Of a DNA stretch of 64,000 nt, positions 32,141 through 44,752 are shown in pieces (the stretch's first letter is position 1; every line of letters starts with the position of its first letter). The notes beneath the pieces were generated by a model. That model did no database searches and was not told where the DNA came from. It saw only the letters and a program-made list of their open reading frames with translations. Source of the DNA: Phyllostachys edulis (taxonomy: Eukaryota; Streptophyta; Magnoliopsida; Poales; Poaceae); contig CM070546.1 of assembly GCA_036346405.1 (NCBI GenBank), positions 100,756,826 to 100,820,825 of the forward strand. Reading direction: 5' to 3'. The translations under genes and the position numbers were made by a program.

Positions 32141-34109
32141 TACACATCACCAGAAAGCCTCTCTCTATCTCACTCTGTCTAGCCCTTAGGACCCCTATGC
32201 ATTTGCTGTATCTAGCGTCATTTATGTTGAGAGTTGAATCTAGCAGTGAACTCAATTTGCACAAAAATTACTCTTTCGTTCTTATTGACTTTGCTTTTTG
32301 AAAAGAATAGACCATACTCTATCGCGCAGACTACTCACATGCATTTAACCACACTATGATGCCATATATTCAAATCGATATGACAACACACTATATCCTC
32401 AGCTTTTAAGACCGAAAAGCCAGGACTCCGTAGCGCAAACTTTTTAGAGAGATATGACCACACTCTGCCCTAGCTTTGACTCATATCGTCAGGGACACTC
32501 GCTTTTGAGGCGTGATCGATGAGGCGACTTTGTACAATGATGTGACCATGAGTCTAGTTCCCTTGAGAGCGTGACACAACGTTGCCACATGATTCCTCCT
32601 CGGGGCCACCACCTGCGGGCCAGATGCAATCTTGCCACATGATTCCAACACGAAGAGACTACTCGTGTGCGCTATAGCTATGTCCCTTGCCGCTATAAAT
32701 CTGGCGCTACTCGACCAAGAACTCCTACCAACAACACTACCTATATAACATAGATAAGGAGAAGGAATGGGAGCACATCCACGATCTTTTGAAGGACTGG
32801 GAGGCTCCCCAGCAGACCGCCGCTCGCCACAGGACATTTAGTCAGTAGCCTTACACACATCATCCGGGAGCTCGTCGATCCAAGAAGGCGCCTCATGATC
32901 ATGCTTGATTAGGGTCGAGCCGTGCCCTCTCCTATTCATTGAACACCCTCTAAAGGGCTCTGACAGGGTAGCACCACCCTTTTTTGGTGTCGGGGCCTTT
33001 GTAAGTGTGTCAAATCAACAAGCAGTGGACCATTGGGTAGCGCTATTGGTTCTACCCAAACTTCTGCGGACTACCCGACCACAGGATTTGACACGGCCGA
33101 GCCCGAGGCCGGTAATAAAATCTCATTCGATTACACACCACTATTTTGCTTGCCGTTATCTTTATGTGATGTCTATCTTCCACATTGTCTCCGTTGTGCC
33201 TATCGACTTGACTAGTGGATCGGCGACAAGATCCACCCCTCGACATGTGGATCTTTGGCGACAAAGAAGAGTAGGGCCAAGGAGGATGCGGGGACCGTGA
33301 AAGCGCCTCGAAGAGTTGCGGGCTGAGATGGAGGAGAAGAAGAAGAGGCGGCTATGCTGCGAGGAGGCGAGGCCTTGAGCATGCCAGGCGATGCAAGGCC
33401 AAGAGGCGCGGAAGAGAGCCATCGCGGCAAGCTAAGGAGTAGGCGGAGTACAACTGAAATTTGGGCGCAAGGGCAATTGGCCATGTGCCACTGTGATGAT
33501 TCGACCCTCTTAGTCTATAAGTCACATTTATGTCTAATTCCTAAAAGCATCGTGTCTGAGTCCTTGGTTCGTTAGCCTGCGTGCCATGTAACCCCCTTAT
33601 CGGATCAACCGTCGTGTTCTTATTGTTGTGCCATTTCTCCAAAGTTCTCCACCGTGTATGAATTCCCTGGCGCATCGTAATATCACTTACCTTCCTACTT
33701 ACGAATCATTGCTACCTCTGTTGTCCTCACAAAATTCTTCAAAAATTTACCGCACTACAACATACGACGATAACAAAATGTTATTGTGAGTCTAACATAT
33801 TTTGTACCCTTGAGAATCTACGAAAATAAAAATGGACCAACCAACCTTGTCACCACCCTTTTATTTCCGAAAAAAATAATAGCCTACAAAGATTGCCATT
33901 TATTCCCCCGCAATTAGTCGAACCATCATGCCATGTGACCACGTGTATTGTATGAAATCATCTGCGGACTCTAATGTATGAAATCTTCAAAAGTAGGTTT
34001 TTATGATCCGATTAAGAATCTAACTTGTTTCAACAGGGCATTTTTTTGGGATTTATGGTGCATGAAAGTTGGATTGAAGTAACTCAGACCCGAGTGTAAA
34101 TTACCAGTG
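32141..34109. other. Unassigned stretch, no supported gene
   Basis: Short overlapping ORFs on both strands are present but none shows a known motif. One plus-strand segment at 33300-33420 would encode an Arg/Glu/Lys-rich run typical of coiled-coil parts of transposon proteins. CACTACAACATACG at 33754 resembles a CACTA start but has no partner. Confidence 0.3.
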
Positions 34110-34260
34110 TGTAACATCCTGAATTTTGAGTGGTAGTTTCATCGAGATGAAAATGTGAAAATTTACAAACTTTTGATGCATCTTGTTGACACTTGGATAG
34201 TACTAAAGTTCTATTTGGAAATTAAAATGTGAACCAATCCTCAATTCATAATTAGGAATC
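34110..34260 (+). mobile_element. Possible LTR start fragment (TGTAACATCC family)
   Basis: TGTAACATCCTGAATTTTGAG-like sequence at 34110 matches the start of the plus-strand LTR at 45504. The following ~150 bp are AT-rich like those LTR starts, then the sequence changes to CACTA-like subterminal motifs. Probably a truncated LTR. Confidence 0.4.
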
Positions 34261-34379
34261 CAAAATTTTATGCTTGTCATGCGACTCTAATGGCATGACA
34301 AAGGCGTATGTCAAGCCATGCGTGAGGGCATGATAGATGCCACGCAAGCCCTCCACTGGCACGCAAAGCCCTCGGTGTG

Positions 34380-34629
34380 ATACTTCCTGAGCGGTTTTCA
34401 ACATGATAAATCGTGATATTACCTCTTCACAGAGCGGTTTTTAAGCGCGACCGACAACACAAAAGGTCACTAAACCAAAACCGTGCAGTGATTATATTTA
34501 TCTTGGCGGTTTTGGTCAACCGTTGTGATGAGGCGTCGATATTAGCCTTCTTTGTAGTAGTGGGTTTTTGCTATTTTACCTCTGGTTTTCCATTTTCAAC
34601 AATAAGGGAATGTACATTTTCTAGTAGTG
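34380..34629. mobile_element. CACTA transposon right-end fragment
   Basis: Several GCGGTTTT motifs (34392, 34433, 34505) in a short region precede CTTTGTAGTAGTG (ending 34562) and TTTTCTAGTAGTG (ending 34629). Reverse-complemented, these are CACTACTACAAAG and CACTACTAGAAAA, the standard grass CACTA termini. GCGGTTTT subterminal repeats are common in this superfamily. Two successive ends suggest nested or duplicated termini. No transposase and no matching left end were found. Confidence 0.55.
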
Positions 34630-34674
34630 TACTTAGTTAGATCGAGCATACATTCACTGCATACGGACATATAG

Positions 34675-34698
<24 letters not shown>
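34675..34698. repeat. (AC)12 microsatellite
   Basis: Twelve uninterrupted AC dinucleotides. Confidence 0.97.
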
Positions 34699-34705
<7 letters not shown>

Positions 34706-34849
34706 TGTGTACATACAGTAGAACTATCCTATGCTCACGTCTTTGAATAGCTTATTCGGCACATGGGTGCGTCTTTGAGCCTGCTTCTTGCAAACGCACC
34801 GAGGCCATGCTTCTCCGCGCCGTCGCGAGCACTCGTGCCTCCGCTTGAG

Positions 34850-34985
34850 ATCGGTAGTAAAACCCTCACGCCGCGCATCAAAATAGTAGTAAAACCCCAC
34901 TCGCTAAATGCGCTGCGTGCCTTGCGCTCGAGGCGATAGTAAAACACGAGCATCGTCACCGTGGTGTTCTATCGATAGTAAAAGC
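34850..34985. repeat. Four spaced TAGTAAAA motifs
   Basis: TAGTAAAAC-type words near 34854, 34887, 34936 and 34977, separated by GC-rich spacers of about 25-40 bp. The pattern resembles CACTA subterminal binding repeats. A degraded CACTA-type end follows at about 35055-35073. Confidence 0.6.
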
Positions 34986-35054
34986 GTCACAACACAGAAA
35001 AAGTCTATGAAAAAATTGATGGTGAAATGATCGCGTGTCACCCCATGATAGAAG

Positions 35055-35073
35055 AAGATAATTTCTAGCAGTA
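35055..35073. mobile_element. Degraded CACTA-type terminus
   Basis: GATAATTTCTAGCAGTATG, close to the reverse complement of CACTACTAGAAATTATC. The differences fall in the CAG-containing part. This could be the end belonging to the TAGTAAAA repeat region. Confidence 0.4.
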
Positions 35074-35076
35074 TGC

Positions 35077-38000
35077 CCATCCAAAAACCCTTAGGCAACC
35101 AACAAGAAACAAAGCCTAGAAAGACCCGTCATCATCCGGAACTGGCTCATCCTCATAATCTTAACAATAATTTAAGTAAGGTTGAGTATAATGCGTACTC
35201 AGCAAGACTTGTGTATCAAAACATTTATATAAATGCAAGGCCAACAAGAGCGAGGCTCTATGCTACAAGTTATTTTGCATTAATAAAGTTTTATTATTAA
35301 TATCCATACATAGTATTTTAAATAGCGGAAGTTGAAAGAGCGATTAAATAGATATAGGACAATAAGTAAGTAATCAAATGAATAAAATCAACAACTTGCA
35401 ACCCTCCTCGGCTGCGAGCAACATTTCATTTTCAACCATAGACATGACACTCAACTCAAATATAAACCAACAAAATATTTCCCTTGTTTTCCAACGAACT
35501 CATTTTTGAGAAAATCAAGACTATACTCGACAATACTACACTTATGCGCTCATCACCACAAGCACGACTATTTAAATAGATTTACACTTTGCATAGGGGT
35601 ACAACTTTATCCACATCATCTGAATTCTCTAGTTTATTTGGCATCGTCGATACCACCACTCACTACCTTGATGGCAGTCTGAGAAGGACAGGTCAAAGCC
35701 TTTACATCATCTAGTCCTACCCTTGCACTAGCCCAGCGAATGAACACCCTCACTTAGCCGGGTACACCCCATCAAGTGAGGCATTAGCGGTTGTTGTAAG
35801 CAAGTTTTGTGCCCAATGCTTGATGAAGGGAGCCTCTTCGGACATGCCTCCATCCGGTCATGCCGCACTACTGACCTACCAATGTGCAAGGCTAGTTTTC
35901 AATGACTTAATTAGCTAACGTAGTCCCATACCGGCACATGTGGTTGTATGCTTCACGCTTAGGTTGGATATCTGGCGTTCAGGTCCTTAATTGACCCGGG
36001 CGAGGATCTCCCCCTATCTACTTGTGAGATACACCTCTCACACTTCTCAGAATATAATATAACTCGTCCGCGTCGAAAACTTGGTTTTTTATTTTATTTT
36101 TATAAAAAATAACAGAGGTACACCCCCATGGACTTTCTTTTCGAAACTCCCAAATTCATGTTCATCATATTGTCCTTTATATAAATTTTAGAAAAGACTA
36201 TCGCTCTAGTATGCATTTGTGTGTTATTACACTTAAAATTCCCAATTTGACATTATATATTGCTTAACCCATATCCTAATGTCTACAGTGATAAGGAACA
36301 TCAAAATTTCAAGGAGATTCATGCATCGAATAGTATTTACAACTACCGCTATCCCAATCATAGCAATTTCATATGAAACATATACGCATGCATAATAGAT
36401 TTTTCAAAACAAAGTGCAATAATTAAAATATTAGGATCAACATGATCAAAGGGGTTGCTTGCCTTGCTCTGGTTGTTCTAAATAGGAGGGCGGATGATTG
36501 TAAAAATATAGCTCGAACAATCGATGTCTAATCAAAAGAGTCAAAAACAAATTAAATAAAGCAAAATAATTTCAACAGATAATCAAATCCATTTTTTTTT
36601 GCATATTCGGGTAGATAAGGATTTTATATGAATTTAGAAAAAGAATCATCTCATTTGGAGTTTTTATGCAAAAGTTATTAACATTTTAATTTGCTTTGGT
36701 TTAGAAATTCGAGAGAAAAAAAAGGTGGCGTCGGCGTATTTTCCAAGTTTACGCTTTCCAACGAGAAAGTGTATTCTCCTCAGAGCTTTCTTGAGGTTCA
36801 CGCTTTCCAAGAGAAAGCGTATTTCCTCATAACTAAGCGGCTTTTCCTATTTTCATCCGATTTTTATTAATCTTACGTGGGGCCTACTAGTCATTGACCG
36901 GTCCATGTGCCGCGATGCTTGGACCGGAGGTCCGATGTCTTGTGCTTGTCCATAGGGTGGTCTACTTTGTGCACTTAAGGTGATAGGAATCGATTGTTAG
37001 AGACTCATATCCAATTATGGTTTTAATTAGTTTCTCGTTAATTGTTCCTATGCCCATATGTCAATCTAACATAGGGGTATTTAACTCAACCATAATCATT
37101 TCTTTGTCCTAATTGACCTGATTTCTTCTTAAAAGTGAGCTATAGTGCCGATCCGTTTTGGACAAATAGATCGTGGAGAGGTGCTCTGGTGGCGCTCGTC
37201 ATGGGTGATCAGAGCGACAACGACGATTAGGAGTGGCCAAAATGGAACCCTCTCTCTGATGATGCCATTGGGTGGTGGTGGGCGAAGAGATGATCGGAGT
37301 TGGTGCTACGCCCGAAGAAGCGGCAGGAGCTCCTCGGGCTTGAAGTGGCTTCGCGATTGAAGCTATTCGTGACTAGTGAGTGTGCACATGAGCTTGGTGC
37401 TATTGCGATCTTGTCATTGGCGGCTCATGAGACCAAAGGTCACCAGAGCAGCGGTGACATGGTTTCCCATGGTGGCGCCATGATTGGCTATGGTGAAGTC
37501 CATGCTAAGCTAGCTAATCCTTCGTTCTAGCGTAAAAAGCTCTGGGGGCTACTAGAAGCTCACTAAGGCTTTGAAGGTCTTTGGAGAACTGACGTGAAGG
37601 AGAGCTCCGAGTCAATAGCATTCTATGGTGATGCAAATGGTGCAAGAAGGTGTGCATTAGCTTCCTAGCAACTTTGAGGATGGTAGAGGCGAAGGAATTG
37701 ACATGGGACTCACCGAGTCGATGGCTAACTAGAAAATGGCTGCGGCGATAAAAATGGGGAAGAAGATCAATCCGAGGATCCTTGTGGTTTAAGCTTCATT
37801 AATAGAGGAAAGCATTAGTGTGGTGTAATACATGATATGACACAAAAAGGGAGGTTCAAGCTCACGATTGTTAGAACAACGAAGTCGAGAACAAGGTGCG
37901 CGAGAGAAGAAGATGATGGCTTGTTGGATCTCTGAGGGTTCTAGGAGCTACATCAAGCATAGAGAGCATTAGTAAGGTAAGGGGCGCGTGATGACATAGT

Positions 38001-38869
38001 TGGCGAGGGCATGGAAGCTCACACGAAGAAATGGCATTCGCGGAGCCGCTTTCATGGACATCGAGCGACACACTCATTCCTGTGAATCAAGGCCGAGGTG
38101 CTTTGATTCTCTGCCGTGTTTATGGTTGGGGGTTTAAATAAGGGTGAGAAGAGCACAAAATTGCGATGAGAATGAGGTGGCCATGAGAGTATCTCGCGGT
38201 TCTCTACGAGCAAGAAAAGGCGCCATTAAGAAGGTAGCTAGCATGGGTGGAGGTAGGCGGAGGAGGCGGGAGGCGGTGAATCTCAATTCTATCGGTGGCG
38301 AGAAGCGTGGTCGGCCAGGCGAAGCATCTTGAGTGTGCTGCTTGCGGACAAGCGAGAGGTGGAAGAAAGGATCGGCAAGCGGGGCCCACACCATGACAAG
38401 AGGTGAGAGAGGATTAAATTCAGGATTTTAGGATTAAAAGTGAGGATTTGCTGAATTTTTGTACCAAGCAAACAAGGTCCAAAGTTTATGAAAAGTTTTG
38501 TGAGGACTCCTGACCTAGTGTAGTTTCTTATATAAATTTTTCAAAACTTTATCTTGTCTGTGATTTTCTCAAAAATTCTTATAAATTTCTGTTCTCATGT
38601 AATTGCATTGTTACCCTTGATGAAAATTCACAAAAGTTACTTAATGATTTTTCCCTAAGAAAATATGCCCAAAATAATTCTCTTACATATTTTCATTCTA
38701 TTTTTCTTAAAATTCTTACAAGTGCATGTTTTGTATGAACTTCATTATTTGCTTTGTTCAAAAGTTCAAAAATCATGCATGATTAGTTCTCATATGAATT
38801 ATGCCAAAAATTATTTTCCTCATGCACTTCTATTATGTATTCCCAAAATTCACATTTTGGGATGTTACA
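35077..38869 (-). mobile_element. Long gypsy LTR, TGTAACATCCC family
   Basis: On the minus strand it starts TGTAACATCCCAAAATGTG at 38869. Conserved LTR blocks follow the order of the LTR at 38974: TATCCACATCATCTGAATTC near 35608, CACTCACTACCTTGATGGCA near 35657, TACTCAGCAAGACTTG near 35195. The left end is not defined and may be truncated by the CACTA-type sequence. ORFs in 37145-38400 lie in the LTR's GC-rich promoter-proximal part and are not credible genes. No internal region adjoins it. Confidence 0.65.
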
Positions 38870-38973
38870 AAAACCGTTGTGCGTCATGCATGCATGTAGG
38901 AGTTAATTAGGACGTTATACAGTTTTAGGTGTTATACGTTGCTATTGTTAATTCATCTAGGTACTCATTCATC
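38870..38973. other. Short spacer between two LTR units
   Basis: 104 bp with AAAACCGTTGTGCGTCATGC at its start, a motif resembling the CACTA subterminal region near 34517. Nothing else recognised. Confidence 0.3.
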
Positions 38974-40122
38974 TGTCAGACCCGGGAGTAACACCCCAAA
39001 TCCTCTGTGCATTTCTGAACTAGTCCCATGATTAGTAGCTAGTTCACATAGTAAACAGATATGGTAACATCCGTAAATCGCACAACTTTACTAATAAATA
39101 ACAACATAGTTTATTACAAGAAAGGCTTACAACCAACAATAAACAAACACAGCGGAAGATGAAGAAGTAGTGGAGTCCAGCTGATCTGCCACAGGCAATC
39201 GACTAGGGTAGCGGCCTAGTCGTCGAGATCCACACCGATAGCGAAGTCCTTCTCCTCTGAAATTTATTTGCATTAAGCAAGGGTGAGCACAACTTCCGTG
39301 CTTGCAAGTTACACCCAGTAACAGATTATAATGCATGCAAGGATATATCAAAGGAAGGCTTATTGGTTGAATTTGCATAAAGCAATGTTTTCTTTAAATA
39401 TTTGTACTAAGTTCCAAAGCAGTTATTCTATAACTAAAATTCATTTTATAAATTCTCAAGTTTTATAGTCAGATAACATTCACACAAGATAGGTGAAGGA
39501 TACCCTCCTATCACATGGCTTCCTGCCCAATTCCCATTTGGATAGAAATCCAAAATCATTTGTGTCAAATCATTTTAAAATCAAAACCAACGTCTAACTT
39601 TGAGTGGCTTTGCCAAGCATGTCCATGACTGTGGGCACGGCTATTCGAATAGTTCTTAACACTCTGCAGATGTTGTACAACTTTACCCACATGATATAAA
39701 TTCTCTAGTTTGTTGGCATCCGTAGATACCACCGCCCACTACCTTAAGTAAGCAGTTTAGAGCACGTGTCAAGGCCTTTACAAAGCTTCATCCTACCATA
39801 GTCCCGCCTCGCTAAGGATTCACCCCCTTTGGATAGAAACCTGCCGGGTTTAGACCTCCTCTTGCGCCAAGTGGGAATACATAAAAACTAGGTCATACAA
39901 GACACCCATGCAACTGGATGACACTATCACGGTGAAACGTTGCAAATTAGTTAGCCAAGTCCCGCCCACTCAGGACATGTGGTAGTTCGATGTGGCTTAG
40001 CAAGATGCGGCTCGAAGACCTGCCCTTAATTGACTTGGGCAACTTTTAATAAAAACCCTAGGTCTCAATCCATTTTCGGATTGAGCCTGTGCATAAACCT
40101 GCACCACCATCCATCCATTTCG

Positions 40123-40363
40123 CCATGACACACCAATGCCATGGATGTCATTTAAACAACATTTGATTTTTGGCTGAAAATTCCCAAATTGAATAATTTT
40201 GGGTCTAAGTATCGCTAAGCATAATTTTTATCAAAATGTTCTAGTTAATACAATTGCATAAACTAGATTTTCTTTTATGGTGTCAAGGGGTGACTAATTC
40301 AATAACAATATTGGCTATACAATGGAATTGAGAATAACTATAACTTTAAAACAAGAATTTAAA
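40123..40363. repeat. Local LTR duplication, copy 1
   Basis: About 240 bp, nearly identical to 40459-40699 (visible changes include one T/C and one short indel), 336 bp apart start to start. Other LTRs of the family carry one copy. Confidence 0.9.
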
Positions 40364-40458
40364 TCAACTTTTCCATGACACACAACTTTTCCATGGTGTG
40401 GGTCTAAGTACAAATCAACTTTTCCTTTATTTCAATTTTTCAAATCTTTTGCAAACTT

Positions 40459-40699
40459 CCATGACACACCAATGCCATGGATGTCATTTAAACAACATTT
40501 GATTTTTGGCTGAAAATTCCCAAATTGAATAATTTTGGGTCTAAGCATCGCTAAGCATAATTTTTATCAAAATGTTCTAGTTAATACAATTGCATAAACT
40601 AGATTTTCTTTTATGGTGTCAAGGGGTGACTAATTCAATAACAATATTGGCTATACAATGGAATTGAGAATAACTATAACTTTAAAACAAAATTTAAAT
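40459..40699. repeat. Local LTR duplication, copy 2
   Basis: Partner of 40123-40363. The ~95 bp between them repeats CAACTTTTCCATG-like words and may mark the junction of the duplication. Confidence 0.9.
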
Positions 40700-41921
40700 T
40701 ACTTGAATATAAATACACATGCAATAATAATTTAAAAGCGAATTTAAATAATTTGAAATACTGGGATTTAAATATGATCAAAGGTATAACTTGCCTTGTT
40801 TGATTAGTTGATATTCTCAAACGGTGTTGAAATCCAGTTGTCCAAAGTCGTCGAAATCTATACGCATAAACGATCCGAATTCAAATAAAATCCAAATAAA
40901 ATCCAAAAATTATAAAATAAATATTGGAAGGAAGATATTGACTTTATATGAATTTAGGAAGTTGAATCGAAGAAATTGGAGTTAAGTATGAGGAGAAGAA
41001 ATTTTTCGGAAGGAGTGAGAATCACATGAAATAATGAATTCGAAAATGAGTTATATCTTGGAATATTCCATTTCGAAAATAAGAAATAAAATGAAATGGC
41101 TAACTTGAGGACCCATTTGCTAGACAAAGAAAGAAAAGGAATGAGAGAAGTGTAAGACATGTAGGCTCCATTTGTAAGTGGCTCTAACCAACACATAACA
41201 GAGGCAGCCGCGTCTGGCGTATAGGCACCTTGAGGAAGGCGGTGGCGTCGGCGATGTGGCGGCAGGTGGCCGCGAATGAGCAAAATGAAACTCAATGGCG
41301 GCGGAGATGATGATGTGAGCGGATTTTAGAAAAACTCACCGAGGAAGCAAGGAGCGAAGAAATGGTTTCGATGTTGTGGCTCGACAAGGTCGGTGGTGAC
41401 TCGGTGATCTTTAGGCGATGGGAATGGAAGAAAGACATAGAACACATCGAGGCAAACTAAGCGGTGTCGGCGGCTCGGCGAGAGGACCTTTGTTGGCGTC
41501 TGATCCGGCGGAGAAGACCTTGGCGGCGGTGGCGTTAGCGTTCGGGCAAATGGAAGGAGTTAGCGGGTGAGATTGGTGGCGATTTGAAGATGGAGGTTGG
41601 GAGTATCGGTGCTCACTTATTTAAGCGAAAGCGGCTGCAGTTCGACGAGCGTGAAACGAAAAAAACCCGCGGCGTCTGGCGGTTGGTGGCGTCTTGAGAC
41701 TCCGTGAACAAGCGGTACCGGAGAAAAGGAAGGAGCCGATATAGAACGCCGTGGTAAAGCTAGAGTGGTGGAGATGGCGTGACTCCACCATAGGAGGAGC
41801 AATTGGTCGATGAGCAGCGTTGGTAGGCAGACTTCAACTCAAAATTCGGCCAAACTATGAGGAGAGGGGAGGAGAGGTTTTGGGGGTGGGTTGAGGGTGT
41901 AGAGGGGCTCATGGTGCTCAC

Positions 41922-41931
41922 TTTATATAGG
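41922..41931 (-). promoter_or_regulatory. TATA box of gypsy LTR
   Basis: Minus strand CTATATAAAG, followed on that strand by GC-rich transcribed LTR sequence. Confidence 0.55.
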
Positions 41932-42959
41932 GGAGGAGATGCTCGAATCAACAGGAATGTTTGAGAATTAATTGGGCAGTTTCAGGTTGAAATGAAGAAC
42001 AAAGAAAAGCGCAAAATTGATTGCATGTAGTGGAAAAACGTGCAATTGATGGTATGGTAACGTGGGTGATATTAGTGCGGATGTTTAAGCTTTAGGCGAA
42101 TGGGTTTTAATGCTTTGAGTGAGGAGAAAGAAGGAGAGGTGGCCCTCGGCCGTTGTTGCACATGGAGCTCGGGCCCGCAGCACAAGAACAACAAGGGGAA
42201 GAAGGGAGGATCAAGGGAGGCGGTGGTCGGAGGCGTGGTGGCGGCGATGGTGGCGGTAGCAAGAGACACAGGAGGAAGGTGGGGGCGGCCATTGCTGCTC
42301 TCGGGACAAAATACTCAACAAAGAAGGAGAAAAAGCAGTTCGGGAGGTTGAAGAAGATAGGAGAGAAAAGGAGGAATAAAGAATTAAAGAAGGGTTAATG
42401 TCAATTAAAAGAAAGAAAAAAAGCTGGCAACTCATTGCATGGTAGCGTGATGTTAAGCATGCGGTGTGGTCTTGGCCTTGGGATGGAGTGACCAGCGAAA
42501 TTTTTTAATTATTATTTTTTAATTTCCAAATTCAGATTAAACAACAAATCAAATAGATTTTTAGAAAGATGGCAAATAGAGTCCAAAAATTCTAGAAAAA
42601 TTCACAAAAGTTCCTAGAATTATTTTAAACTTAATAAAAATATTTCCAACTTATAGATAGTAATTAATTTTTAAATAAATTATTTTGGCTTTAAAATAAT
42701 TAGGGAAGCTTTTAAAATTCGAGAAAATTCCATAAATTAATTAAATTTTTATTTTTCACTTTAAATCAATAAAATTCAGAAAACTCAATAAATTTTCTTT
42801 TGAATTTAAAACCAAGAAATTAAATAATTGATTTTTCTTTTAACAAAAAAACTCTTTTTAAATTACGAATATCAAGAAAGAACTTTGTGACTAGAAAATC
42901 CAATAAAATAATAACTTTATTAATTTTTATTTTAGTATGAGAACTTTGGGATGTTACCA

Positions 42960-43733
42960 ACTACCTATAAAGGAATCTCGTCCCGAGATTGAAGAAACTA
43001 GAAAGAAAGAATCGCACATAGGATAAGTGAATTGAGAGATAAAGAGAATCTATCTTCAAGTTGGCTTTATGTCCAAGGGTGTTGGGTTGTCGATGTTTTT
43101 GAAGTGTCGACTCGTCTTTTAAGTTCGAGGAGCATCGATAGGTTAGGAGTTCAATGGATTGTTAGAAAGAGAAAATAACAAAGGGTAAGAGAAAGCTATG
43201 AGGAGAGAAGTCTACCCACCTAAGCAAACATTGCACACAAGATTAAAAAGATCTATGTACAGCGTAACAAAGGAAATACACCATACAAATTAAGAAAGCG
43301 ATTACAATGTTCTACTCGATCGAGATTAAGTAAATTGGTGAAACGACTCAATACAGAATGAGTCTTGGCCAACTTAAACTATATGGCTTGGTCGACAAAA
43401 GCGATTTTCAATTTCTGATCTTGATGATCCTTGTATGATGATGCTCTCTTGATGACTTCATGTCTTGTAGTCTTGAGCGTAATGGTATGATCGCGTTGAC
43501 CAACTATAGAAATTTCTCAAGGGCAAGAGGATCCATTTATCATTATAAAATGGTGAAAGAAGAACGAGGTAAGAAAAGAATTGCTATGAAGAAGCTAAAG
43601 ATAGATAGATGACCAAGATGAGGAGGGAACAATTTATTTTTCTTGTTATATAAAATAAATTTTGAAGTTTTTCAACTAACGGCCATTCTAACTAGGTCAC
43701 GACCTACAGTCGATATGGCTCTGATACCATTTC
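42960..43733 (-). other. 774-bp gutted interior of gypsy element
   Basis: Next to the 3' LTR, minus-strand sequence ATCTCGGGACGAGATTCC is the tail of a chromovirus integrase ORF and polypurine region, as at 50700 and 57220. Next to the 5' LTR sits a primer-binding site. Everything between is missing, so no gag or pol remains. The element is a long-LTR derivative that could move only in trans. Confidence 0.8.
43717..43729 (-). other. Primer-binding site, initiator-Met tRNA type
   Basis: Minus strand TGGTATCAGAGCC, a perfect match to the plant initiator-Met site, 4 bp from the LTR end at 43734. Confidence 0.9.
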
Positions 43734-44752
43734 TGTTGAACCCGAGAGTAACACCCCAAATTCTCTGTGCATTTCTAAACTAGTCACATGATCAGTAGCT
43801 AGTTCACACAGTAAATAAATATGGTAACATCCATAAATCGCACAACTTTATTAATAAATAACAACGAGATTATTACAAGAAAGGCTTACAAGCCAACAAT
43901 AAACAAACAATGAAAGGCGAAGAAGTAGTGGAGTCGGTGATCGCCCTGAACAATCATTTGGGAGTAGTGGCCTAATCGTCGAGATCCACACCAATAGCGA
44001 AGTCCTTCTCCTCTGAAATTTATTTGCATTAAGCAAGGGTGAGCACAACTTCCGTGCTTGCAAGTTACACCCAGTAATAAATTATAATGCATGCAAGGAT
44101 ATATCAAAGGAAGGCTTATTGGTTGAATTTGCATAAAACAATGTTTTCTTTAATATCTGTACTAAGTTCCAAAGCAGTTATTCTAAAACAAAAATTCATT
44201 TTATAAATTCTCAAGTTTCATAGTCAGATAACATTCACACAAGAGAGGTGAAGGATACCCTCCTATCACATGGCTTCCTGTCCAATTCCCATTTGGATAG
44301 CAATCCAAAATCATTTGTGTCAAATCATTTTGAAATTAAAACCAAAGTCTAACTTTGAGTGGCTTTGCCAAGCATGTCCATGACCATGGACATGGCTATT
44401 CGAATAGTTCTTAACACTCTACAGAGATTGTACAACTTTGTCCACATGACATGAATTCTCTAGTTTGTTTAGTATCCGTTGATACCACCGCTCACTACCT
44501 TAGGTAAGCAGTCTAGAGCACGTGTCAAAGCCTTTACAAAGCTTCATCCCACCGTAGTCCCACCTCGCTAAGGATTCACCCCTTTGGATAGAAACCCACG
44601 GGTTCAGGCCCCCTCTTGCGCCAGGTGGGAATACATAAAAAGTAGGTCATACAAGACACGCCGCATAGCCGGATGGCGACCACGGTGAAACGTTGTAAAT
44701 TAGTTATCGAGTCTCGCCCACTCGGGACATGTGGTAGTGCGATGTGGGTTAG
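43734..44752 (-). mobile_element. 5' LTR of the gutted gypsy element, interrupted
   Basis: Collinear with 38974-39990. It breaks off at 44752 after GATGTGGGTTAG, where the minus-strand element at 44753 has inserted. GTTAG (44748-44752) would be the left target duplication. The rest of this LTR is expected beyond the window. Confidence 0.85.

Larger units (their letters stand above)
38974..42959 (-). mobile_element. 3' LTR of a minus-strand, internally deleted gypsy element
   Basis: On the minus strand it starts TGGTAACATCCCAAAG at 42959 and ends GGGTCTGACA at 38974, a length of 3986 bp. It is collinear with 43734-44752, the start of the other LTR. It contains an internal near-identical duplication (40123-40363 and 40459-40699) that partly explains its length. 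A TATA-like CTATATAAAG is on the minus strand at 41922-41931. The ORFs in 40954-42435 are LTR shadows. Confidence 0.85.

Noticed and set aside
33754..33770. CACTAC sequence as a CACTA left end
   Set aside because: Only the first bases match, with no subterminal repeats and no paired 3-bp duplication with the ends at 34562 or 34629.
37145..38394. Plus- and minus-strand ORFs of 60-86 codons
   Set aside because: Inside a long LTR. No motif and no conserved counterpart in the sister LTRs.
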